Notes under the pieces: generated by a model
What the model saw: only the letters and a program-made list of their open reading frames with translations
What the model was told of the DNA's origin: nothing
Databases searched by the model: none
Shown here: positions 1 to 6,335 of the stretch, in pieces
How positions within the stretch are numbered: position 1 is the first letter of the stretch
How the letters are laid out: each line of letters begins with the position of its first letter
NCBI GenBank assembly: GCA_028869355.1
Contig: JAGWSK010000312.1
Location: forward strand, 1 to 6,551
Length of the DNA stretch: 6,551 nt
Reading direction: 5' to 3'
Source of the DNA: Alphaproteobacteria bacterium
GTDB lineage: Bacteria; Pseudomonadota; Alphaproteobacteria; Micropepsales; Micropepsaceae
Position numbers and translations under genes: made by a program

Positions 1-1416
1 CAGGATCGCGATGATGATGGTCACCGCAAATTCGTGCAGCAGGCGGCCCACGAGGCTGCCCATGAACACGACCGGGATGAATACGGCGGCGAGCGACAGC
101 GTCATCGATAATATCGTGAAACCGATTTCACCCGAGCCCCGCAATGCGGCCTCGTAGGGCTGATCGCCCTTTTCGACATAGCGGACGATGTTTTCCAGCA
201 TCACGATGGCATCGTCGACGACGAAGCCGACCGACAGCGTCAAGGCCATCAGCGAAAGATTGTCGAGGCTGAACCCCAGCGCGTACATGCCGGCAAAAGT
301 GCCGATCACCGCGAGCGGCAGCGCCACCGATGGAATGAATGTTGCGCTCACACGCCGCAGGAACACGAAGATCACCAGCACCACGAAGAATCCCGCGATC
401 AGCAACGTCACCTGCACGTCTTTCACCGAGCCCCTGATGCTCTGGCTGCGGTCGTAAAAGACATTCATGTGAATCGATTCAGGGAGTGCAGCCTCGAACT
501 GCGGCAGCACCCGCCTGATTCCGTCCACCACAGAAATCGTATTCGACCCGGGCTGGCGCTGCACCGTGACCGTGACCGACCGGTTGTCATTGGTGAAATC
601 GGCGTCGCGGATATTCGCATATGCATCGATCACCCTTCCTACATCTCCGAAGGTGACCGGGGCGCCGTTGCGGAATCCGATGATCTGTTTGCGGAATGCA
701 TCGGCATTCATGAGCTGCCCATCGGCATGGACAATCGACATCCGGGTCGGGCCGTTCAGGGATCCCGTGGGCTGATCGGTGTTGAGCAGATTGACCGCGG
801 CGACGAGATCGTTGATCCCGATCTGGCGCGCCGCCAGCTTGTCGGGATCAACCTGGATGCGGACGGCGTATTGCGCGCCACCGAAAATATTGACCTGCGC
901 GACCCCGTCGAGAATGGAAAGCTGTGGTGACAACACGCTGCGTGCATAGCGGTCGACCAGATAGATCGGCTCGCTCTTCGAGGTCAGCGTGATGAAGAAA
1001 ACCGGGAACGATGACGGATCGACTTTCCGGTAGATCGGCGGAAAGGGCATCGACTTCGGCAATTTCCGCGTGGTTGCGGAGATCTGCGACTGCACATCCT
1101 GCGCCGCGGCGTCGATGTTGCGGTCGAGACGGAACTGCACAGTGATACTTGTGTAGCCGAGCTGATTGACCGACGTCATGCTGTCGATGCCGGCAATCGT
1201 TGCAAACGCATTTTCCAGGGGAGTTGCAACCGCCGACGCCATGGTGTCGGGATCGGCGCCCGGGAGTGTCGCGGTCACCTGGATGGTCGGGAAATCCACG
1301 TTGGGCAATTCGCTCACGGGGAGCGCGAAATATCCCAGTACGCCGAAGATCACGAGCGCGGCCATCAGCAGCGTCGTCATCACCGGCCGTTCGATGAATT
1401 GCCGCGAGATGTTCAT
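1..1416 (-). CDS. RND efflux pump inner-membrane permease (HAE-1 class, MdtB/MdtC-like), C-terminal part outside window
   Basis: Proton-driven inner-membrane pump of a tripartite RND exporter; it would take substrates from the periplasm or membrane and pass them through the adaptor to an outer-membrane channel. The frame is open from the ATG at 1416 to base 1, giving 472 residues of a family usually near 1,030-1,050. Visible: N-terminal FIERPV entry into the first membrane helix (residues about 8-33), then LPVSELPNVDFPTI (32-45) and the LPGADPDTMASAVATPLE stretch (51-68), typical of RND porter domains. The PN1/PN2 porter region runs to about 330, and membrane helices begin again near 335. In the fourth helix GFVVDDAIVMLENIVR (397-412) carries the paired aspartates D401/D402, equivalent to the AcrB proton-relay pair. 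Similarity to E. coli MdtC from memory is obvious through this half. The start overlaps the adaptor stop (ATGA), so translation is probably coupled. Substrate is not predictable; the symbol is left blank because mdtB and mdtC cannot be separated. Confidence 0.95.
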   Translation of the reverse strand, partial: MNISRQFIERPVMTTLLMAALVIFGVLGYFALPVSELPNVDFPTIQVTATLPGADPDTMASAVATPLENAFATIAGIDSMTSVNQLGYTSITVQFRLDRNIDAAAQDVQSQISATTRKLPKSMPFPPIYRKVDPSSFPVFFITLTSKSEPIYLVDRYARSVLSPQLSILDGVAQVNIFGGAQYAVRIQVDPDKLAARQIGINDLVAAVNLLNTDQPTGSLNGPTRMSIVHADGQLMNADAFRKQIIGFRNGAPVTFGDVGRVIDAYANIRDADFTNDNRSVTVTVQRQPGSNTISVVDGIRRVLPQFEAALPESIHMNVFYDRSQSIRGSVKDVQVTLLIAGFFVVLVIFVFLRRVSATFIPSVALPLAVIGTFAGMYALGFSLDNLSLMALTLSVGFVVDDAIVMLENIVRYVEKGDQPYEAALRGSGEIGFTILSMTLSLAAVFIPVVFMGSLVGRLLHEFAVTIIIAIL

Positions 1417-2723
1417 TTGACCTGGAGCGGATCGCTTTGGACGGGCTGGTCCTCTTCGTCCAACCCCGACAAACCCAGATTGATGGAGATATTTGGCGCC
1501 GGCCCTTGCACATTCACGGGGTCACCGGGATTGACACGAAGCTGACCGTCGGTGATGACCGTGTCACCGGGTTTGACGCCACCCTCGATCGCGACGTTGG
1601 TGGAATCGTCGAACACCACTTTCACCGGCTGCTGCCGCGCCCTGCCGTTCCCGACGACATAGACATACGTCCCGTTAGGGCCGTCATTGACCGCGTCATG
1701 CGGCACCACCACCGCATTGCGAATCTTGTCCAGCACCACCGTGATGTTGACCAACTGCCCCGGCAGGAAAGTCAGCTCCTCGTTGGGGAATGTGGCACGA
1801 AGCTCAACTGTCCCGCTCTTGTCGCTGATCGCATTGCTGACGAAGTTGACCGGCGCGGAGACGGGGTTGCCCTTCGAATCCTTCACATCGGCAATCGCGA
1901 CGAGAGCATTTTGGCGCTGACGTGCGAGGATGAGGCCCAGATCGGACTGTGGCAGAGTGAACGAAATCCTGACCGGCTGAATCTCGGCGATTGTCACAAT
2001 GGGTGACGTGCTGTTGGCCTGCACCAGATTGCCGGGTTGGATCAGCACCGGCCCGGTCTTTCCGTTCACCGGTGAGCGGATTTGCGAATATTCGAGATTG
2101 AGCTGCGCGATATTGATCGCCGCCTGATCGGAGGCAATCGTCGCCTGAAGGGCTTTCGCCGCGGCGACCAATTGATCACGCTGCTGTTCGCTTACGATTC
2201 CGCGCTGTGCGAGCGCGACCGCGCGGTCGGCATCTGCCTGCGCGCTGACAAGCTGGGCTCGATCCTTTGCAAGTTGGGCTTGCGTCTGTGCCAGCGCCGC
2301 CTCGAACGGCCGGGGGTCGATTTGAAACAGCAGCTCGCCCTTTTTGACGAACTGCCCTTCCTTGAAAGACTCGCTTTCGATGATGCCCTGAACCTGCGAT
2401 GTCACTTGCACCATCGTATTGGCTATCACGGTGCCGGGCGAACGCCGGATGACATCCAGGTCGCGACGAACAGCCTGACCCACGCGCACGGGTGCGGCGG
2501 CGGCGCCGCGTGCGGGCGGCGCCGAGCCGGCCGGTTGACTTTCCATCCCCGCGAGCCGCTCAACCCTCGCGAGTAAAGCTTCGATCTGGGGCGATCCGCT
2601 GGCGTACCAATATCCACCAAGGATGAGAATCAGAACGCCGGCCCCGATGACGCGCACGATCCAGCGCCGCGGCCGTCTTTCGTCGGCCACGTAGGTTGCG
2701 TCTCTCGAAACGGGTGCGTTCAT
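1413..2723 (-). CDS. RND efflux periplasmic adaptor (membrane fusion protein), MdtA/AcrA-like
   Basis: Adaptor of 436 residues that bridges the RND pump encoded just downstream to a TolC-type outer-membrane channel. Residues 1-20 are a short cytoplasmic basic tail, 21-40 a membrane anchor; there is no lipobox cysteine, so it is anchored by a helix rather than by lipid. A Pro/Ala-rich linker (64-79) follows. The split lipoyl domain is at about 104-137 (GQFVKKGELLFQIDPRPF) and 214-245 (RSPVNGKTGPVLIQPGNLV). The alpha-helical hairpin between them (about 138-212) carries R167-x3-L171-x6-S178, matching the known RLS motif for TolC contact. Beta-barrel and membrane-proximal domains fill about 250-405 (FPNEELTFLPGQLVNITV, 312-329). 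A 30-residue acidic, proline-containing tail ends the protein. The ATG at 2723 is the only plausible start: an in-frame TGA lies 12 codons upstream with no other start between. Shine-Dalgarno sequence is poor. The last four bases overlap the pump start. Confidence 0.95.
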   Translation of the reverse strand: MNAPVSRDATYVADERRPRRWIVRVIGAGVLILILGGYWYASGSPQIEALLARVERLAGMESQPAGSAPPARGAAAAPVRVGQAVRRDLDVIRRSPGTVIANTMVQVTSQVQGIIESESFKEGQFVKKGELLFQIDPRPFEAALAQTQAQLAKDRAQLVSAQADADRAVALAQRGIVSEQQRDQLVAAAKALQATIASDQAAINIAQLNLEYSQIRSPVNGKTGPVLIQPGNLVQANSTSPIVTIAEIQPVRISFTLPQSDLGLILARQRQNALVAIADVKDSKGNPVSAPVNFVSNAISDKSGTVELRATFPNEELTFLPGQLVNITVVLDKIRNAVVVPHDAVNDGPNGTYVYVVGNGRARQQPVKVVFDDSTNVAIEGGVKPGDTVITDGQLRVNPGDPVNVQGPAPNISINLGLSGLDEEDQPVQSDPLQVK

Positions 2724-2826
2724 CCCGCTACTGCTGCTGTTGCTGAAACGCCCATATCACATTCGACCACCCTCGGAAACGGGTGTATCTTCCCATTTCC
2801 ATGGGTGCCGGTTAAGGGAGGATAAG
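2724..2826. promoter_or_regulatory. Divergent intergenic region between efflux operon and beta-propeller gene, with candidate promoter and dyads
   Basis: This 103-base gap must hold the start signals for both the minus-strand efflux operon and the plus-strand propeller gene. For the plus strand, TCGACC (2763-2768) and TATCTT (2786-2791) are separated by 17 bases, each matching four of six sigma-70 consensus positions. An inverted repeat CACCC-N8-GGGTG (2768-2785) fills the spacer between them, and a second one, CCCAT-TTCC-ATGGG (2792-2805), sits over the expected transcription start. I found no convincing promoter for the minus strand. The dyads are seen directly; promoter and operator roles are inferred. 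No regulator gene lies in the window. Confidence 0.35.
2816..2821 (+). promoter_or_regulatory. Ribosome binding site deciding the beta-propeller start
   Basis: GGGAGG lies five bases before the ATG at 2827. This near-ideal Shine-Dalgarno sequence, directly before a codon that opens a clean signal peptide, fixes the start there rather than at the upstream in-frame TTG at 2740. Confidence 0.85.
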
Positions 2827-3894
2827 ATGAGAACGCAACTCGCGCTTGGTATTGCGCTCATTCTTTTGCCCAGCCTTGCTGATGCTCAGGGTGCGCCTCC
2901 ACTAAAGCTTTCCGCCCGTATTCCGCTCGCCAATGTCAATGGGCGCATGGACCACATGGCCGTCGACATCGATGGGCAGCGGATTTTCGCCACCGCCTTC
3001 GACAATCATACGCTCGAAGTCATTGATCTGCGCGCCGGCAAACAGGTTGGAACCATTCGCAATCTCGATGAACCGCAGGGCGCCTATTACGACGGCGCCG
3101 GCAAACGGTTGTTTGTGGCTTCAGGTGGTGACGGTACCGCGAAAGTTTTCAACGGCACGACGCTCCAGTTCATGAACACGGCAAAGCTCGGCCAGGATGC
3201 CGACAATGTCCGCTTTGATGCGCGACGGAGTCACGTTCTTGCCGGTTATGGCGGGGAAAAATTCCTTTACGGCAAACCGACGCGCGAGCAGGGTGACGGA
3301 GCAGTGGCAATCATGGATATGGGCGGCAAAGTCGTTGCACGAATTCCGACCGCTGCGCATCCGGAATCGTTTCAACTGGAAAAGACCGGAAACCGCGTGT
3401 TCATCAACGTGCCGGACAAGATGGAAATCCAGGTTGCAGACCTGTCCAACAATCAGACCATTGCGCATTGGCCGGCGACGGGATGTTCCGACAATTTTCC
3501 AATGCAGTTGGATGAGACGCATCATCGTCTGTTTGTCGCCTGCCGCAGTCCGGCAAGCCTCATGGCGATCGACACGGATTCCGGAAAACCGGTCGCGAAT
3601 GTGAAGCTCGATCCGGCAGTATTCTCGGATGATATGTTCTACGACGGTGCGCGGGGCCGGATTTACGTGATCGGCAGAGCGGTTGGCGGAAGCGATGAGC
3701 GCGCGCCATCTCCGGGATTCGTGGAAGTGTTTCGCCAGACGGATGCAAACAACTACCAGAAGATTGCGAGCTATCCGACCGGTTGGGGCGCGCAAACCGG
3801 CTGGTTCGTACCCGAATGGAGCAAGCTGATCATCGCAACTCGCCGCCAGGACGCCACGCATCCCGGTGAAATACTGGTCTACGACGCACAATAA
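2827..3894 (+). CDS. Exported YncE/YVTN-type seven-bladed beta-propeller protein
   Basis: Predicted periplasmic beta-propeller of 355 residues; family members are mostly of unknown or binding function and no catalytic site is evident. A Sec signal peptide occupies residues 1-20 (MRTQLALGIALILLPSLADA, cleavage before Gln21). The mature part shows seven repeats of the blade pattern 'D..G.R.FVA...... V.V.D' at about 45-78, 86-122, 126-174, 181-216, 223-261, 268-317 and 321-353; clear instances are AVDIDGQRIFATAF, DGAGKRLFVASGGDG and DETHHRLFVACR. Blades three and six are longer because of inserted loops. Cys220 and Cys239, in neighbouring strands, could form a disulphide. The start at 2827 is chosen for its strong ribosome binding site and signal peptide. 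It is divergent from the efflux operon and stands alone, ending at a shared convergent terminator. A link to efflux is possible only through shared promoter space. The fold is confident; the role is unknown. Confidence 0.9.
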   Translation: MRTQLALGIALILLPSLADAQGAPPLKLSARIPLANVNGRMDHMAVDIDGQRIFATAFDNHTLEVIDLRAGKQVGTIRNLDEPQGAYYDGAGKRLFVASGGDGTAKVFNGTTLQFMNTAKLGQDADNVRFDARRSHVLAGYGGEKFLYGKPTREQGDGAVAIMDMGGKVVARIPTAAHPESFQLEKTGNRVFINVPDKMEIQVADLSNNQTIAHWPATGCSDNFPMQLDETHHRLFVACRSPASLMAIDTDSGKPVANVKLDPAVFSDDMFYDGARGRIYVIGRAVGGSDERAPSPGFVEVFRQTDANNYQKIASYPTGWGAQTGWFVPEWSKLIIATRRQDATHPGEILVYDAQ

Positions 3895-3902
3895 GCGCCA
3901 AT

Positions 3903-3939
3903 AAAAAACAGGGCATTGTGCCAATCGCACAATGCCCTG
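3903..3939 (-). terminator. Rho-independent terminator of the dienelactone hydrolase gene, hairpin shared with the convergent propeller gene
   Basis: A perfect 13-base-pair stem, CAGGGCATTGTGC at 3909-3921 pairing with GCACAATGCCCTG at 3927-3939, closes a five-base loop. Six A residues at 3903-3908 on the plus strand read as a run of U directly after the stem in the minus-strand transcript, so this is a textbook terminator for the hydrolase gene, whose stop is 15 bases before the stem. On the plus strand the same hairpin follows the propeller stop (3894) but has no U-run after it, so it may work less well in that direction. Confidence 0.9.
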
Positions 3940-3954
3940 CACGAGTGATTGGCT

Positions 3955-4818
3955 TCAGGCCAGAGTGGATTTGTACAGCGCACCCAGCGCCGTCCAGGCC
4001 CGCTCTGCCTCCGCCATGTTGTAAACCTGGCCGCCCGGGACACACCAACCATGATTGGCGTGATAAACCTCCACATGCGCTGGCCGGTGTGCCGCCTCAA
4101 ATGCCGCCTTCAAATCATCCTTCACCGTCGGCTGCATCATGTCGTCATTTTGCGCCTGACAGACCAGGAAGGTCGCGGTGGTTTTCTTGATCAGCAGATG
4201 CGGGCTGTTGGCATCCTTGGTCACCAATCCATTGCCGCCATGGAAGCTGCCGACCGCCCCAATGCGTGAGGGCAGCGCGGCCGCCGTCCGAAACGTCATC
4301 GAGCCGCCCATGCAGTAGCCTTGCACGCCGGCTTTGCGGTTCTTGTCGGTTTGTGGCTGCGCATCCAGGAAGGCCAGATAGGCCGCCGCGTCGCGGTCGA
4401 TACCATCGTCGCTCATGGCGGCGCGATAGCCGAAAAGTCTGTTGCGCTGTTCGGGATTGTTGAAATCGAATGTCGGCCCGATCACCGGCGCGCGTGCTGA
4501 ACGGTAGAACGGGTTGGGCACCAGCACGACATGGCCCTCTCCAGCCAGACGGCGGCCCATATCGCGGAAGGCAGGGCGCAAGCCCATAATGTCGGTCCAG
4601 ATCAGGACGGCAGACCCGGTCCGCTGACCGCCCGGATAATAAAGAACGGCATCGCAATTCCCGTCGGGTGTCTTCACCTCGACGTCTTTTTCCACGACGT
4701 TGGTCTGCGCCTGCGCCGTGCTTGCAACCGCCGCGGCCGCAACGGTCATTACGCCGAAGCTGCGCCGCGAGAGCCTCGGATCCTCAACCAGTCCAGGATG
4801 AATGAATTCATCGCACAT
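3955..4818 (-). CDS. Tat-exported dienelactone hydrolase family protein (alpha/beta hydrolase)
   Basis: Alpha/beta hydrolase of the dienelactone hydrolase (carboxymethylenebutenolidase) family, 287 residues. Family members open lactones or cleave esters with a Cys-Asp-His triad. The nucleophile motif GYCMGGSM puts Cys169 in place; Asp225 or Asp226 (QAQNDD) and His256 (HANHGW) fit the acid and the base. The PTVKDDLKAAFEAA segment and the NHGWCVPGG ending are typical of the family. The N-terminus carries a twin-arginine signal, SRRSFGV (18-24), then an Ala-rich hydrophobic stretch ending in AQA before Gln38, so the folded enzyme is probably sent to the periplasm. Many characterised members are cytosolic, so export is notable. 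The start at 4818 is fixed by GGAGGAG four bases upstream, although the frame stays open to 5106. It diverges from the gene pair at 4931-6322 and is followed by a strong terminator. Substrate unknown. Confidence 0.92.
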   Translation of the reverse strand: MCDEFIHPGLVEDPRLSRRSFGVMTVAAAAVASTAQAQTNVVEKDVEVKTPDGNCDAVLYYPGGQRTGSAVLIWTDIMGLRPAFRDMGRRLAGEGHVVLVPNPFYRSARAPVIGPTFDFNNPEQRNRLFGYRAAMSDDGIDRDAAAYLAFLDAQPQTDKNRKAGVQGYCMGGSMTFRTAAALPSRIGAVGSFHGGNGLVTKDANSPHLLIKKTTATFLVCQAQNDDMMQPTVKDDLKAAFEAAHRPAHVEVYHANHGWCVPGGQVYNMAEAERAWTALGALYKSTLA

Positions 4819-4822
4819 GGAA

Positions 4823-4829
4823 CTCCTCC
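4823..4829 (-). promoter_or_regulatory. Ribosome binding site deciding the hydrolase start
   Basis: On the minus strand GGAGGAG stands four bases before the ATG at 4818. It rejects the much longer open frame that would overlap the divergent gene. Confidence 0.85.
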
Positions 4830-4854
4830 GCTTCCCAAAAAACCTTCCCCGCAA

Positions 4855-4884
4855 AGCAAAGGGGCGTAACCACTCGTTGTCAAG
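4855..4884 (-). promoter_or_regulatory. Candidate promoter for the hydrolase gene
   Basis: On the minus strand a perfect TTGACA (4883-4878), preceded by C, as in the alphaproteobacterial CTTGAC preference, is followed after 17 bases by TTTGCT (4860-4855), a weak -10 matching three of six positions. Transcription would begin near 4848, giving a leader of about 30 bases. The -35 is good and the -10 poor, so this is tentative. Confidence 0.4.
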
Positions 4885-4901
4885 CCTACTGATGCTATAT
4901 T
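4877..4901 (+). promoter_or_regulatory. Possible promoter for the exported-protein/VOC gene pair
   Basis: CTATAT (4895-4900) or TATATT (4896-4901) is a good -10 and would start transcription about 20-25 bases before the GTG at 4931. The nearest -35-like element, TTGTCA (4877-4882), is only 13 bases upstream of TATATT, too close for a standard sigma-70 promoter. It also overlaps the hydrolase -35 on the opposite strand, so the two transcription units may compete for or share control. Confidence 0.25.
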
Positions 4902-4930
4902 GGGCGTGCAGCGCAGCAGCGGGGGTCGCG

Positions 4931-5842
4931 GTGAACCGGACAAGCGCATTTTTTGTGGCGACACTCCTCTCCTTGAGTCTTGCGCCGGGCGGAGCGAGCG
5001 CGTTGGAACCAGCCCGCACCGGCACCACGCCGGATTTTTCCGGCGTCTGGGCGCATCCATCGCTCGGCTTCGGGCCACCATTGTCCGGACCCGGCCCGGT
5101 CCGCAACCTGTCGCGGCTCCCGTCCGGCGCCGGCGATTTCGACCTGCTGGTCGGCGACTATCGCAGTCCGATTCTCAAACCCCCGGCCGCCGAGATCGTG
5201 AGGGAACGCGGCGCAATCTCGATATCGGGCCATCCGTTTCCGGACCCTGACAATCAGTGCCTGCAGAATCCCGTGCCCTATATTTTCTGGAACTTTGACA
5301 TCGAAATTCTGCAACAGCCTGACAAGGTTACGATCATCTATGAGCATGATGACGATTACCGCGAGGTTCGGATGAACGCGTCTCATCCGGCGAAAATCGT
5401 CCCGTCCATACATGGCGACTCGGTCGGTCACTACGAAGGCGATACGCTGGTTATCGACACGCGTGGCGTAAGGCTAGGGCCGTACCGGATGCTCGATCGC
5501 CTCGGCACTCCGTACACAGAAGCGTTGCACGTGGTGGAGCGCTATCGGCTGATTGATTTCGACGCCGCGAAAGCGGCGGAGGAGCAGGCGGAGAAAGAGT
5601 GGCCGCGCGTCGGCGACAATGTCGACCGCAGCTACCGCGGCAAGGGATTGCAGCTCGAATTCAAAGTCGAGGACCCGGGCGTGTTCACCGCGCCCTGGTC
5701 GGCCACCATGACCTATCTGCGCGCGGCGCGGAAAGCGTGGGAGGAACGCATCTGCGCCGAAAATGTCGGTCACGACTATGAGGGGCACTATTACTCCGAC
5801 CAAACCGCGCATCTTCCGACCGCGGGCAAGCCGGACTTTTGA
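4931..5842 (+). CDS. Exported protein of unknown function (family with DFSGVW and EGDTLVIDT motifs)
   Basis: I do not recognise a named function. The protein is 303 residues from a GTG start with a short Sec signal peptide (1-24, ending GGASA), so it is probably periplasmic. Visible signatures are DFSGVW (35-40), NQCLQNPVPYIFWNFDIEI (108-126), GHYEGDTLVIDTRGV (166-180), ALHVVERYRLID (198-209) and EDPGVFTAPWSATMTY (247-262). From memory these belong to a widespread family of secreted proteins in soil Proteobacteria and Acidobacteria with no assigned role. A charged helical insert (AAKAAEEQAEKEWPR, 212-226) separates two of the conserved blocks. Two cysteines remain in the mature part (110 and 275). 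GTG at 4931 is preferred over in-frame ATGs at 4802 and 4892: only from the GTG is the signal peptide compact, a GGGGG run lies five bases before it, and the 4802 start would overlap the divergent hydrolase start. It is followed after 24 bases by the VOC gene, probably as one operon. Confidence 0.85.
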   Translation: MNRTSAFFVATLLSLSLAPGGASALEPARTGTTPDFSGVWAHPSLGFGPPLSGPGPVRNLSRLPSGAGDFDLLVGDYRSPILKPPAAEIVRERGAISISGHPFPDPDNQCLQNPVPYIFWNFDIEILQQPDKVTIIYEHDDDYREVRMNASHPAKIVPSIHGDSVGHYEGDTLVIDTRGVRLGPYRMLDRLGTPYTEALHVVERYRLIDFDAAKAAEEQAEKEWPRVGDNVDRSYRGKGLQLEFKVEDPGVFTAPWSATMTYLRAARKAWEERICAENVGHDYEGHYYSDQTAHLPTAGKPDF

Positions 5843-5851
5843 CACGAAGCC

Positions 5852-5857
5852 GGGGAG
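5852..5857 (+). promoter_or_regulatory. Ribosome binding site deciding the VOC protein start
   Basis: GGGGAG ends nine bases before the ATG at 5867. It directly abuts the in-frame TTG at 5858, leaving no spacing for that codon, so the ATG is the better start. Confidence 0.65.
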
Positions 5858-5866
5858 TTGGCGGAA

Positions 5867-6322
5867 ATGGTTCATATCGTTGCGATCGATCACCTCGGCA
5901 TTCGGGTGACCAATAAGGCGCGCGCTCTCGATTTCTACGCGAGGCTTGGATTTGAAATCGAACACGAAGTCGATTTCGACGCGGTTGTGATCCTCAAGAA
6001 TTCGGCGGGAGTAGAGCTCAATCTGATCATCAATGGAGTCGATCAAACCGGCGGGAAAAACATCCTTATGGATGTCCCCGAAAAGCACGCCGGTTTCACG
6101 CATGTGGCGTTTCGCGTCAACGACATCGGCCAGACGGCCGCCAGCACCAGGGAAGCGGGAATCAGGATCACGCAGGGTCCCGTGACGTTTGGCGATGGCC
6201 ATGTTTCCATTTTCATCCGCGATCCGGATCGCAATGTCATCGAACTCCGGGCGCGCCTCGATCCCGGCAAGGCCGAGACAATCGAAGGCCTCGTGTTTTA
6301 CGATCCGAAAGCCCAGGGATAA
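5867..6322 (+). CDS. VOC superfamily metalloprotein (glyoxalase/bleomycin resistance/extradiol dioxygenase fold)
   Basis: Small cytosolic protein of 151 residues, the usual size for a single two-module vicinal-oxygen-chelate chain. Each half is a beta-alpha-beta-beta-beta unit: residues 4-55 start with VAIDHLGIRV and residues 76-128 with GFTHVAFRVNDI. The four expected metal-ligand positions are filled: His9, Glu50 (GVELNLI), His79 and Glu127 (NVIELRA), so it is probably a real metalloenzyme rather than a binding-only member. The segment RDPDRNVIELRA (118-129) is the classic C-terminal VOC signature. Members include lactoylglutathione lyases, fosfomycin-type transferases, epimerases and ring-cleavage dioxygenases; the sequence does not choose among them. 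There is no signal peptide, unlike the two exported neighbours. It lies 24 bases after the exported unknown protein and probably shares its transcript. It converges on the TPR gene with only 13 bases between stops, and no hairpin terminator is visible there. Confidence 0.92.
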   Translation: MVHIVAIDHLGIRVTNKARALDFYARLGFEIEHEVDFDAVVILKNSAGVELNLIINGVDQTGGKNILMDVPEKHAGFTHVAFRVNDIGQTAASTREAGIRITQGPVTFGDGHVSIFIRDPDRNVIELRARLDPGKAETIEGLVFYDPKAQG

Positions 6323-6335
6323 TCCGTACACGCTC

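Noticed and set aside
188..930. Plus-strand open frames opposite the pump gene (188-457 and 469-930)
   Set aside because: The minus strand encodes an uninterrupted RND pump here, including the paired aspartates; these frames show no domain.
848..1513. 221-codon minus-strand frame across the adaptor/pump junction
   Set aside because: It is an alternative frame of two well-supported genes on the same strand, with no family features.
1437..2576. Plus-strand open frames opposite the adaptor gene (1437-2006 and 2082-2576)
   Set aside because: They are antisense shadows of an adaptor with every expected domain.
2740..2826. Longer TTG start for the beta-propeller protein
   Set aside because: It would place 29 non-signal residues before a clear signal peptide and ignore the strong GGGAGG before 2827.
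3121..3942. 273-codon open frame antisense to the beta-propeller gene
   Set aside because: Product is low in recognisable structure, rich in His/Arg/Cys, and mirrors a gene with signal peptide and blade repeats; it is a codon-bias shadow.
4802..4930. Longer start (ATG 4802 or ATG 4892) for the exported unknown protein
   Set aside because: It overlaps the divergent hydrolase start or buries the signal peptide behind an unusual N-terminus; neither ATG has a ribosome binding site.
4819..5106. Upstream extension of the hydrolase frame by 96 codons
   Set aside because: The extension lies antisense to the exported-protein gene, and the ATG at 4818 has an excellent ribosome binding site and opens directly into a Tat signal peptide.
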